DNA of 28,719 nucleotides from the NCBI GenBank assembly GCA_946482335.1, contig CAMLRG010000062.1, positions 1 to 28,719 on the forward strand. Direction: 5' to 3'. Below the pieces are notes generated by a model. The model was given only the letters and a program-made list of their open reading frames with translations, made no database searches and was not told the DNA's origin. Each line of letters begins with the position of its first letter. Position 1 is the first letter of the stretch. Both the position numbers and the translations under genes were made by a program. Source of the DNA: an uncultured Duganella sp. Lineage in GTDB: Bacteria > Pseudomonadota > Gammaproteobacteria > Burkholderiales > Burkholderiaceae. This document shows, one piece after another, positions 14,293 through 22,037 of this stretch.

Positions 14293-16500
14293 TCATCCCT
14301 GGCCCGGGGCGTAGGGGAAGTGCAACCCCTGGTAGTACTCGAGCGGCTGGGGCGGCGGCACCACCCCGGGCGGCAGCGCGCGCCCCGACACCGACTGGAA
14401 ATAGGCGATGCAGGCGTCGCGCCACCATTGCGCTTCACGCTGCTGCACGGCCAGCCGCGCCGCCACCTCCGCATGGCGCTGCGCATCGACCAGCGGCCGC
14501 AAGCGCGCCCAGCGCGCCTGCAGGTCGGCCACCGCGGCCACCCCGGCGTCGTAGCGCGCCAGCAGTTCGGCCCACAGCGTGCGGCCGGACGGCATGGCGT
14601 GCTCCCACGGCAGGTGGTGGAACCACAGCAGGTATTCGGGCGGCGTACGCTGCGGGTCGCGCCAGCGCTCGGCCAGCGCCGGCGCGTGGCGCGCGTACTG
14701 CGCCAGCGCATTGCTGCCGTCGGCGCCGCGCGCGAAGCCGATGCCGCCGCGGTCGGCGCGGTGGTAATAGGCCGGGTTCCACTCGGGCCGCGCCAGGTCG
14801 GCCACCCAGGGCGCCGGGCCGTAGTGGTGGCCGGTGCCCATCAGGTGCGCCAGGCCGAGCGGGGTCATGTAGTTCACCACCGCTTCGCGCGAGCGCATCA
14901 TGATCTCGGCCACCTGCGGCGCCGCCTGCGGCGAAAAGGTGCGCCCGGCCCATTCCAGCGCCACCGCGTGCGCCGTCGCTTGCGGGTTCCAGGCCATGCG
15001 GCCGAACACATACCAGTTGGCCTGGTCGAAGTGGGAACCGCTCCAGTTGCGCGCGCTGCCGATATTGGCCACCCCGGCCATGCCGCCCAGCGGCCGGCCC
15101 GGCGCGGCGACGGCCAGGTCGCGCAGGGTTTCCTGGTACAGGGTGCCGAGGTAGGCCAGATGCGTGGCGAAGCCCAGGTACTCCTTGGTGACCTGGAATT
15201 CCAGCATCAGCGGCGTGGCCGGCATGGCGCCGAACAGCGGGTGCAGCGGTTCGCGCGGCTGGAAGTCGAGCGGGCCGTTCTTCACCTGCACCATGACATT
15301 GGGCGCGAAGCGGCCGTCCAGCGGCGCGAATTCGCTGTAGGCTTGCTTGGCGCGGTCCTCCGGCTGCTCGGAGGCATAGACGAAGGCGCGCCACATCACG
15401 ATGCCGCCGTGCGGCGCCAGCGCGGCGGCCAGCATATTGGCGCCTTCGGCGTGGCTGCGGCGGTAATCCTGCGGGCCGGGCTGGCCTTCCGAATTGGCCT
15501 TCACCAGGAAACCGCCGAAGTCGGGGATGGCGCGGTAGATTTCGTCGGCCTTGGCGCGCCACCATTGCGCCACTTGCGGGTCGAGCGGGTCGGCGCTGGC
15601 GGTCTGCTTCAGTTCCAGCGGGGTCGACCAGCGCACCGACAGGTAGACCCGGATACCGTAGGGGCGCAGCACGCCGGCCAGGGCGGCGGCCTTGGCGATC
15701 CACGGCGCGGTCAGCACGTCGGGCTTGGCGTTGACGTTGTTGAGCACCGTGCCGTTGATGCCGAGCGAAGCGTTGGCGCGCGCGTAATCGACGTAGCGGC
15801 GCTCGGTGAGCTCGGGCAGCTCCCACCAGTTCCAGATCGACTGGCCGGCGTAACCGCGCTCGACGCTGCGGTCCAGGTTGTCCCAGTGGTTCAGCACGCG
15901 GCGCGCCAGCCGGGGGACGCTGCGCACATCCAGCGCGTCCAGGCGCTGGCCCAGTTGGGCCGCCTGCAGCCAGGCAAAAGCGCCGTACAGCAGGCCGATG
16001 TCGGCGTTGGCGGCGATCAGGGTATAGCGCCGGCCGCCCGGGCCGCGCAGGGAGCGCAGCAGGTAGCCTTCGTCGCCCAGGTCCGCCAGCGCGTCCAGCA
16101 CGGCGGGTGGCAGTTCACCGCGCGCGGCGCGCGGCGCCAACTGCGCGCGCGTGGCCAGCAGCAGGGTGCCTGCGGCCGGCGGCGCGTCGGCGGCCAGCGC
16201 GCCGGCTGCCGCAGGCTGGCCGGCGCCGGCGGGCTTGGCGGCGCCGCTTGCGGCCGTGGACGCGGCCTTGGCCCCAGCGCCGTCGCGGGCGCCCATCGCG
16301 CGCAGCCCGCGCAGCAGTTCATCCGTGGCCGCCCGCACCGTGGGCGAATCCGGCGCCGCGACCGATACCCGCGTCGGCAACGCCACCCCGGGCAGCGGCC
16401 GGTAGCGCAGCCACAGTTCATAGCCGTCTTCCTCCACCGCCTGCGCCGCCGTCGCCAGGAACACGCCTACCACCACGACCAACCGCCGCCACATCCCCAT
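14293..16500 (-). CDS. aguA: GH67 alpha-glucuronidase
   Basis: This 735-residue glycoside hydrolase of family 67 releases (4-O-methyl)glucuronic acid from the non-reducing end of aldouronic acids made from glucuronoxylan. A signal peptide covers residues 1-21 (MGMWRRLVVVVGVFLATAAQA), so it is exported, probably to the periplasm. GH67 motifs are NHWDNLDRSVERGYAG (204-219), VKANSEGQPGP with the general acid E338, PLDGRF with D395, QVKNGP, and LMLEFQVTKEYLG with E434. These three carboxylates match the catalytic set of Cellvibrio GlcA67A. An Ala/Pro-rich insert (about 72-112) interrupts the N-terminal domain. The ATG at 16500 is preferred because GGAGG lies 6 nt upstream. The in-frame ATG at 16536 falls inside the operator palindrome. 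It is divergent from the GH10 xylanase. Confidence 0.93.
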   Translation of the reverse strand: MGMWRRLVVVVGVFLATAAQAVEEDGYELWLRYRPLPGVALPTRVSVAAPDSPTVRAATDELLRGLRAMGARDGAGAKAASTAASGAAKPAGAGQPAAAGALAADAPPAAGTLLLATRAQLAPRAARGELPPAVLDALADLGDEGYLLRSLRGPGGRRYTLIAANADIGLLYGAFAWLQAAQLGQRLDALDVRSVPRLARRVLNHWDNLDRSVERGYAGQSIWNWWELPELTERRYVDYARANASLGINGTVLNNVNAKPDVLTAPWIAKAAALAGVLRPYGIRVYLSVRWSTPLELKQTASADPLDPQVAQWWRAKADEIYRAIPDFGGFLVKANSEGQPGPQDYRRSHAEGANMLAAALAPHGGIVMWRAFVYASEQPEDRAKQAYSEFAPLDGRFAPNVMVQVKNGPLDFQPREPLHPLFGAMPATPLMLEFQVTKEYLGFATHLAYLGTLYQETLRDLAVAAPGRPLGGMAGVANIGSARNWSGSHFDQANWYVFGRMAWNPQATAHAVALEWAGRTFSPQAAPQVAEIMMRSREAVVNYMTPLGLAHLMGTGHHYGPAPWVADLARPEWNPAYYHRADRGGIGFARGADGSNALAQYARHAPALAERWRDPQRTPPEYLLWFHHLPWEHAMPSGRTLWAELLARYDAGVAAVADLQARWARLRPLVDAQRHAEVAARLAVQQREAQWWRDACIAYFQSVSGRALPPGVVPPPQPLEYYQGLHFPYAPGQG

Positions 16501-16521
16501 CGCCTGCCTCCAGAATTGTTT

Positions 16522-16535
16522 TGGTTGCGCAACCA
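16522..16535. promoter_or_regulatory. Perfect XylR-type operator in the GH67/GH10 divergent promoter
   Basis: TGGTTGCGCAACCA is a perfect 14-bp palindrome with the central CG typical of LacI-family operators. It lies 22 bp before the GH67 start and 46 bp before the GH10 start, so binding could control both. A half-matching stretch, TGTTAGCTTATCTC (16541-16554), follows and shares TGTTAGC with the xyl-box of Xanthomonas and Caulobacter. Confidence 0.7.
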
Positions 16536-16581
16536 TTTCATGTTAGCTTATCTCAAAATTTCAACAGAGAGGAGACTTTTC

Positions 16582-17706
16582 ATGCATCAGACACGACGCC
16601 AGGCCCTGCAATGGCTGGCCGCCGGGGCCGCCGCCAGCGCCCTGCCCCCCCTCGCCCTGGGCGCGGACGCCACGCCCTTGAAAACCATCGCCGCCGCCAA
16701 AGGCATGCGCTTCGGCAATGCCCTGGGCTACGGCCACCGCCAGCCCGCCTACCTGGCCCTGATGGCGCGCGAATGCAACGCCATCGTGGCCGAGAACGAA
16801 ACCAAGTGGCAAGCCGTGCAGCCCAGGCCCGGCCAGTTCGATTTCACCCGGGCCGACGCCATGTTCGACTGGGCCCGCAAGCAGGGCATGCAGGTGCGCG
16901 GCCACACGCTGGTATGGCAGCCGTCCAAGTGGCTGCCGGACTGGGTCAACCGGCACGACTTCGGCGCCACGCCGGTGCGCGAGGCCGAGCGCCTGCTGCA
17001 AGCCCATATCGGCGCCGTATGCCGCCATTTCGGCGACAGCATCTACAGCTGGGACGTGGTGAACGAGGCGGTCGACCCCGACACCGGCGCCATGCGCAGC
17101 AATGTGTTCACCGAGCGCCTGGGCGCGGTGGAGCAGGTCGACCTGTGCTTCCGCCTGGCGCGCGAGCAGGCGCCGGCGGCGCAACTGGTGTACAACGACT
17201 ATATGCGCTGGGACGACGGCAGCGCCAAGCACCGGGCCGGCGTGCTGAAGCTGCTGCAGGCGCTGAAGAAACGCGGCGCGCCGGTGCAGGCGCTGGGCAT
17301 CCAGGGCCACATCGGTTCCTGGGACGATTCGCGCAACGCTTCCCACGAGCTGGCCGAATGGCGGCGCTTCCTGGACGAAGTGACGGGCATGGGACTGGAC
17401 TTGCTGGTCACGGAATTCGACGTCAACGACCGCAAGCTGCCGGCCGATATCGCGGCGCGCGACGCGGGGGTGGCGGCGCTGGCGCGCGACTTCCTGGACG
17501 TGACGTTCAGCTATCCGCAGTGCCGCGATTTCCTGCTGTGGGGCCTGTCGGACGACATCAGCTGGCTGCAGACCTGGCACGAGGCGCCGCGCACGGACAA
17601 GCTGCCGATGCGGCCCTGCCCTTACGATGCGCGGCTGCGCGCCAAGCCGCTGCGCGAGGCGATCGCCGCAGCCATGCGCGCGATGCCCCAGCGCAGCGCG
17701 GCCTGA
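16582..17706 (+). CDS. xynA: GH10 endo-1,4-beta-xylanase with Tat-like signal
   Basis: This is a 374-residue family 10 xylanase that cleaves the beta-1,4-xylose backbone by a retaining mechanism. The acid/base is E162 in WDVVNEAVD and the nucleophile is E278 in LLVTEFDVN. Substrate-site motifs NETKWQAVQP (72-81), RGHTLVWQ (106-113) and LLWGLSDDISWLQ (318-330) are present. The N-terminus TRRQALQWLAAGAAASALPPLALG looks like a twin-arginine signal, with the second arginine followed by QAL, so Tat export is likely though not certain. AGGAG lies 9 nt before the ATG at 16582. No carbohydrate-binding module is present. It appears to be a single-gene transcript, divergent from GH67 and convergent with GH115. 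Confidence 0.94.
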   Translation: MHQTRRQALQWLAAGAAASALPPLALGADATPLKTIAAAKGMRFGNALGYGHRQPAYLALMARECNAIVAENETKWQAVQPRPGQFDFTRADAMFDWARKQGMQVRGHTLVWQPSKWLPDWVNRHDFGATPVREAERLLQAHIGAVCRHFGDSIYSWDVVNEAVDPDTGAMRSNVFTERLGAVEQVDLCFRLAREQAPAAQLVYNDYMRWDDGSAKHRAGVLKLLQALKKRGAPVQALGIQGHIGSWDDSRNASHELAEWRRFLDEVTGMGLDLLVTEFDVNDRKLPADIAARDAGVAALARDFLDVTFSYPQCRDFLLWGLSDDISWLQTWHEAPRTDKLPMRPCPYDARLRAKPLREAIAAAMRAMPQRSAA

Positions 17707-17737
17707 TCCGGCCACGCCCGTTCCCGCGCCACCCTGC

Positions 17738-17758
17738 CCCGCGGTTTACAGCCGCGGG
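17738..17758. terminator. Hairpin between convergent xylanase and GH115 genes
   Basis: CCCGCGG (17738-17744) and CCGCGGG (17752-17758) form a perfect 7-bp stem around a 7-nt loop. The stop codon of the GH115 gene (17746-17748) lies in the loop. The position between convergent genes suits a bidirectional terminator, but no T-run is evident. Confidence 0.5.
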
Positions 17759-20703
17759 CTTTCCGGCGGGCCGAGATAGCTTGGCTTCAGCCCGCCGGCA
17801 TCGAGCACCAGCTTTTGCAGCACCACGCCGGGGGAGATGGCCCAGAACTTGATCGTGTGGGCGCCGGCGCGCGCCACGCTGTGGCGGGTGCGCAAGGTCA
17901 CCGCGCCGTCGCTCACCGAGCGCTCCCACGCCGCCATCGAAGTGTCGGCGTGCATGTTGACCACCTGCGGCGGCTCGTCGTCGATCGAGACGGCGAACTT
18001 CAAGCCTTCGCCGGGCTGGAACTTCTGCGTCGGCGCGAGGGTGGTGTGCAGGGTCAGCGCCCCGGGCTTGGACAGCGCGACGTCGTACTCCAGGCGCATC
18101 GCCGGCGCGCCGGCATCCGGGCCCGTGCCTGCGCCTGCAGCGGCCGGCAGCACCGGATCCGGCAGCGGCGGCGCCGCGGCTGGCAGCATCGTCATGGCCG
18201 ACATGGTGCGCCCGTGGTCGGGCACCAGCAGCCAGGAACGCCCCTGCGGCGCCACCTGGCGCGCGAAATGCGCCGCCTCGACCGATACCACGCCGCCGGT
18301 TTCGACGAAGCGCCCGCCGCGCCCCTCGCCCGCCCCGGCATCGAGCGCCGCATCGCGCTGGCGCAACGGAACGCGGACCTTGGCGCGGGAGCCGTCGTCC
18401 CCGCTGATGGTCAGCGTTGCCTGGCGCGCCTCGCGCGGCACCTCCGCCCAGCGCACATCGACATGGACCCGCTCCTGCACGGCGACACTGCCCGCCTCGC
18501 GCGACAACACGATCCACGGCTGGTCGGCCGTCACCGCATAGCGCACCGGCTGCGCGCCGCGGTTGAACACTTCGACAAAGCGCGGACGCCGCTCATAGGC
18601 GTCGAGCGCCGGCAGGGCCAGCGTATCGCCGCCCGGTCCCGGCCAGGCGGCGGCCGAACCTTCCACCGCCACGCCCAAGGCGCCCGCGGCCGGCACCTGC
18701 ACTTCGCTCACGGCCGGCATCACGTTCAGGGGCGGCTGGTTCCAGTAGGTGTAGCCGAGCCGCGTCTGCGACATCATGTGGTTCCACTTCCCGCCGCGCA
18801 GGCCATGGTATTGCTGCGACAAGGCGGCGTCCTGCCGGAACAGTTCCCGCACGCGCTCAGCCAGCGCATTGGCGCCGGCGCGGCCTTGGCGTGCATGCAG
18901 CCGGTTCAAGCCCGCCGCGCCATACAGCTCGTTCACCACCGCGCCCGCCTTCACCGGATACAGCACCAGCTGGAAGAACGCATCGCGCTTCGCCTCCGGC
19001 AGCAAGCCATTGACCCGCTCCGCACGCGCGGCAAGCTCGCGGTATTCCCCCACCACCCGCTCCGACTCGCCGTAGTTGACCAGGCTGTAGGTCTCAGGTT
19101 CCAGCTGCTCCGGTTTGCGGCGCCCGTTGTACTTGGTGTATTTGGCCACGATGTCGGCGATCTCCACCGCATGTTCAGGCCCGAACTCGCGCGCCGCCCA
19201 TTGCTGCAGGTAGTCCTGCAGGCGCGATGCCGGCCAGGCGTCCGGTTTCCATGCATAGCTGAGGAAGAATTCGATCGGCACTTCCATCGGCTTCAGGTCG
19301 CCGACGTTGACGATCCACAGCTTGCGCGCATCGTATTCCCACGCCAGGTGCATCTGCTCCCAGATCTTCGGGATCGGCGTCACGTTCAGCCATTTGTACG
19401 AGCGCGGCCCGCCCACGTAGTCGAAGTGGTAGTACACGCCCGCGCCGCCGGGGCGCTTGCGTTCTTCCGGCGTCGGCAGGCGGCGGATATTGGCCCAATT
19501 GTCGTCGCACCACAGCAGGATCACGTCGTCCGGCACCCGCATGCCCTTCTCGTAATAGTCCTGCACCTCCTTGTACAGCGCCCACACCTGCGGCGCGGCC
19601 GGCAGCTTGGCCAGCATCTTGCGCTGGTCGCCCACGATGCGCTGCAGCAGCGCGACGTTGGATTCCTCCGACATCGGCTCATCGCCGTCGCCGCGCATGC
19701 CGAGGGTGACGATCTTTTCGTAATCCCTGGCGCGCGAGACGCCTTTCCACCAGAAGTCCTTCAGCACCGCCTCGTTGCGCGCGTAATCCCAGGGCCCCTT
19801 GCCGTAGCGGGTCCACTCCTTGTGCGCACGCGCCATCGGTTCATGGTGCGAGGTGCCGATGACGATGCCGTATTCGTCGGCCAGCTTGCCGTTCAGCGGA
19901 TCGTCGTCGTAGAAGGCGGCATCCCACATGGCCGGCCACAGGTAATTGCCGCGCAGGCGCAGCAGCAGCTCGAACACCTTTTCGTAGAACGCGTGGTTGT
20001 AGCCGCCGTAACGCTGCTTGACCCAGCCGGTCAGCGCCGGCGCTTCGTCGTTCAGGAAGATGCCGCGGTATTGCACCGCCGGCGCGTCGCTCACGGGCAC
20101 CGGCAGCGCGGCGTACAGCGCGCTGGCGCGCTGGACCGGCACGTCGGCCCACCAGTACCAGGGCGAAACGCCGATCTGTTCGGACAGCTCGTAAATGCCG
20201 AAGATGGTGCCGCGCTTGTCGCTGCCGGCGATCACCAGGGCGCGCTCGACGCCGGGCAGCGGGTTGGCCACCGTTTGCGCCAGCCAGCCTTCCCATTTGC
20301 CGGCAATGGCGCTGGCGTCCAGCTTGCCCGCCTTCACCAGGCCATCCACCAGGCGGCTCTTGCCCAGGGTGCCGATGATGACCACGTCCTGCCCGCGCGG
20401 CGCCGTCTTTGCCAATTCGGGACGAACGCCGCTCACCTGGCCGATGTCGTCCTGCAGCGAAGCCGCGGCGCGCAGCACGCCGGCATGGTCGGCGCCATCG
20501 ACGTACAGCGTCGCCGCACGCCCGCCTTCGGCCAGCACGACGGCGCCTGCGCCCGCTGCCGTACGCTCAGTGGCGACGTATGGCTTTTGCCCGAGCGCTT
20601 GCGCAGGGCCCATGCACAGCGCGGCAAGCAGGCCGGCGCCCAGCACCAGGGCGGCGCGCAGCCGCGCCAACGCCAACGCGGCACGGCTGCGGCCGGCCAT
20701 CAT
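17746..20703 (-). CDS. GH115 xylan alpha-1,2-glucuronidase
   Basis: This is a 985-residue family 115 enzyme. GH115 removes (4-O-methyl)glucuronic acid from internal xylose units of intact xylan, complementing GH67, which acts only on chain ends. A signal peptide covers about residues 1-37 (LVLGAGLLAALCMGPAQA). Family motifs are WYWWADVPV (182-190), GIFLNDEAPALTGW (214-227), NYLWPAMWDAAF (253-264), GTSHHEPM (283-290) and, further on, LWCDDNWANIRRLP. A helical region and a C-terminal beta-sandwich follow, the latter with an Ala/Pro-rich insert (nt 18100-18190). The start at 20703 overlaps the esterase stop as ATGA, so the two genes are translationally coupled. Upstream in-frame sequence to 20985 belongs to the esterase gene and is rejected. 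Confidence 0.92.
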   Translation of the reverse strand: MMAGRSRAALALARLRAALVLGAGLLAALCMGPAQALGQKPYVATERTAAGAGAVVLAEGGRAATLYVDGADHAGVLRAAASLQDDIGQVSGVRPELAKTAPRGQDVVIIGTLGKSRLVDGLVKAGKLDASAIAGKWEGWLAQTVANPLPGVERALVIAGSDKRGTIFGIYELSEQIGVSPWYWWADVPVQRASALYAALPVPVSDAPAVQYRGIFLNDEAPALTGWVKQRYGGYNHAFYEKVFELLLRLRGNYLWPAMWDAAFYDDDPLNGKLADEYGIVIGTSHHEPMARAHKEWTRYGKGPWDYARNEAVLKDFWWKGVSRARDYEKIVTLGMRGDGDEPMSEESNVALLQRIVGDQRKMLAKLPAAPQVWALYKEVQDYYEKGMRVPDDVILLWCDDNWANIRRLPTPEERKRPGGAGVYYHFDYVGGPRSYKWLNVTPIPKIWEQMHLAWEYDARKLWIVNVGDLKPMEVPIEFFLSYAWKPDAWPASRLQDYLQQWAAREFGPEHAVEIADIVAKYTKYNGRRKPEQLEPETYSLVNYGESERVVGEYRELAARAERVNGLLPEAKRDAFFQLVLYPVKAGAVVNELYGAAGLNRLHARQGRAGANALAERVRELFRQDAALSQQYHGLRGGKWNHMMSQTRLGYTYWNQPPLNVMPAVSEVQVPAAGALGVAVEGSAAAWPGPGGDTLALPALDAYERRPRFVEVFNRGAQPVRYAVTADQPWIVLSREAGSVAVQERVHVDVRWAEVPREARQATLTISGDDGSRAKVRVPLRQRDAALDAGAGEGRGGRFVETGGVVSVEAAHFARQVAPQGRSWLLVPDHGRTMSAMTMLPAAAPPLPDPVLPAAAGAGTGPDAGAPAMRLEYDVALSKPGALTLHTTLAPTQKFQPGEGLKFAVSIDDEPPQVVNMHADTSMAAWERSVSDGAVTLRTRHSVARAGAHTIKFWAISPGVVLQKLVLDAGGLKPSYLGPPESPRL

Positions 20704-21986
20704 TGGGCCGCCCCGCACTTGCGCAGCGCATCGAGCGGCACCGCGTCCGCCATGGCGCGGTAACCGGCGATGGATGGATGCAGGCCGTCGCCGACGTCGA
20801 GCGCCTTTTGCAACCGTTCCGGCTGGGCCGGATCGCGCAAGGCGGCGTCGAAGTCGACCACCGCATCGAACACGCCCGCGCTGCGGATCCATTGGTTCAG
20901 TGCCTGGCGGTCTTCCTCGTTGTGCGGCGCCGGCTGGTAGTAGCCGCTGCCGACATATGGCGTCACGGTGGCGCCGATCACGCACACGCCTTGCGCGTGC
21001 GCCCGCTCGACCAGCTGGCGGTGCGCCAGCTTCAGCGCTTCCAGCAAGGCCGCGCGCGCCGCCGGCGTGTCTTCCCCCGCGCGGTGCTGTCCGCCCAGGT
21101 CATTCACGCCGATCTGCACCAGGGCGTGCGTGACCCCGCTGCGCCCCAGCACATCGCGTTCGAAGCGCGACGCCAGGTTGGGGCCCAGCCCATCGCGCAG
21201 CAGGCGGCCCCCGCCGATGCCGGCATTGACCACACCGATCTTCATCTTTTCACGGGCCAGGCGCGCCACCAGGAAATCGGTCCAGCGGTCGTTGCCGTCG
21301 GTCGTGGTGCCGTAGCCGTCGGTGATGGAGTCGCCGATGGCCACCATGGCCGCGGTACCGCGCGGCGCCTGCACCTCGACGTCGGCCAGGGCATACCAGC
21401 GCACCACCCTGCCCGCCTCCGGCCACTGGGCATCGGCTTCATGGCGCCCGGCCAGCGTAAAACTGGTGGTGCGCGAGCCCGGATGACCGGTCTGGCGCGC
21501 CGGCTCGCCCTTGAAGTAATAGGAAATCGCCAGGTCGGTGCCCGGCCCGTGCGCCAGGTCGACCGGGTCGCTGTAATACTCGGCGCCGGCCGGGATCACC
21601 ACGGCGGCCTGGCCGCCAAAGGTCAGCGGGCGGATGGTGGCGGCATCGACGTCGGGCTTGCCCTGCGCGAGGGCGCGCGCAATGCTGGCCGCCTCCACCG
21701 CCAGCGGCGCCGTACCGAACGCGTTGCTGACGCGTACCCGCAACACCTTGCCGCCCAAGGTGGTGCGCACCAGCTGCCGCAGGCTGCCATCGCGCCAGTG
21801 CGCGGCGGGCAATTCGTTCTGGCCCTCCGGCACCATTTGCGCCGTCCCCCACGACGCCACCCAGCGCCAAGCGTCCGGCTTGCCGGCGGGCTTGGCGGCA
21901 GCCTTCGGCGCGGCCTCGGCACCGGCGCCGGCCAGCAGAGCCAACGCTGTCATCCATGCCAATAACTTCTGTTGACTTGCCCGCAT
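20700..21986 (-). CDS. SGNH/GDSL esterase, probable xylan deacylase
   Basis: This is a 428-residue secreted SGNH hydrolase. A signal peptide ends near residue 25 (LLAWMTALALLAGAGAEA) and is followed by an Ala/Lys/Pro linker. An N-terminal beta-rich region (about 38-200, WVASWGTAQ) precedes the SGNH domain (about 210-425). That domain has Block I AIGDSITDGYG (S220), Block II NAGIGGGR, Block III IGVNDLG (N295) and Block V GDGLHPSIAGY (D400, H403), so the catalytic set is complete. It is similar in layout to GDSL esterases annotated as acetylxylan esterases or rhamnogalacturonan-type lipases. Its coupling to GH115 favours removal of acetyl or other acyl groups from xylan. GAGG precedes the ATG by 5 nt. 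It is divergent from gudD, with an operator in the 51-bp gap. Confidence 0.88.
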   Translation of the reverse strand: MRASQQKLLAWMTALALLAGAGAEAAPKAAAKPAGKPDAWRWVASWGTAQMVPEGQNELPAAHWRDGSLRQLVRTTLGGKVLRVRVSNAFGTAPLAVEAASIARALAQGKPDVDAATIRPLTFGGQAAVVIPAGAEYYSDPVDLAHGPGTDLAISYYFKGEPARQTGHPGSRTTSFTLAGRHEADAQWPEAGRVVRWYALADVEVQAPRGTAAMVAIGDSITDGYGTTTDGNDRWTDFLVARLAREKMKIGVVNAGIGGGRLLRDGLGPNLASRFERDVLGRSGVTHALVQIGVNDLGGQHRAGEDTPAARAALLEALKLAHRQLVERAHAQGVCVIGATVTPYVGSGYYQPAPHNEEDRQALNQWIRSAGVFDAVVDFDAALRDPAQPERLQKALDVGDGLHPSIAGYRAMADAVPLDALRKCGAAQ

Positions 21987-22007
21987 AAATACCTCACACT
22001 TGAGAAA

Positions 22008-22021
22008 TGGTAGCGCTATTC
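22008..22021. promoter_or_regulatory. XylR-type operator in the esterase/gudD divergent gap
   Basis: TGGTAGCGCTATTC shares its first 11 bases with the xyl-box TGGTAGCGCTAACA that I recall from Xanthomonas and Caulobacter. It keeps the perfect core TAGCGCTA. It lies 17 bp before the gudD start and 22 bp before the esterase start, in a gap of only 51 bp, so one bound repressor would cover both start regions. Confidence 0.65.
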
Positions 22022-22037
22022 ATTTTAGGTTAATCAG

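Noticed and set aside
16501..16536. Longer GH67 start (MVAQPKQFWRQA...)
   Set aside because: Those codons are the operator palindrome and the ribosome binding site of the start at 16500.
14320..16581. In-frame upstream extension of the GH10 xylanase (1128 codons in total)
   Set aside because: It is antisense to GH67 and low-complexity; the xylanase has its own ribosome binding site and signal peptide at 16582.
17815..20763. 982-codon plus-strand frame opposite GH115
   Set aside because: His/Arg/Ala/Gly-rich shadow of GC-biased codons with no recognisable domain.
20704..20985. N-terminal extension of GH115
   Set aside because: This stretch is the 3' part of the esterase gene read in another frame; the ATGA overlap and signal peptide place the start at 20703.
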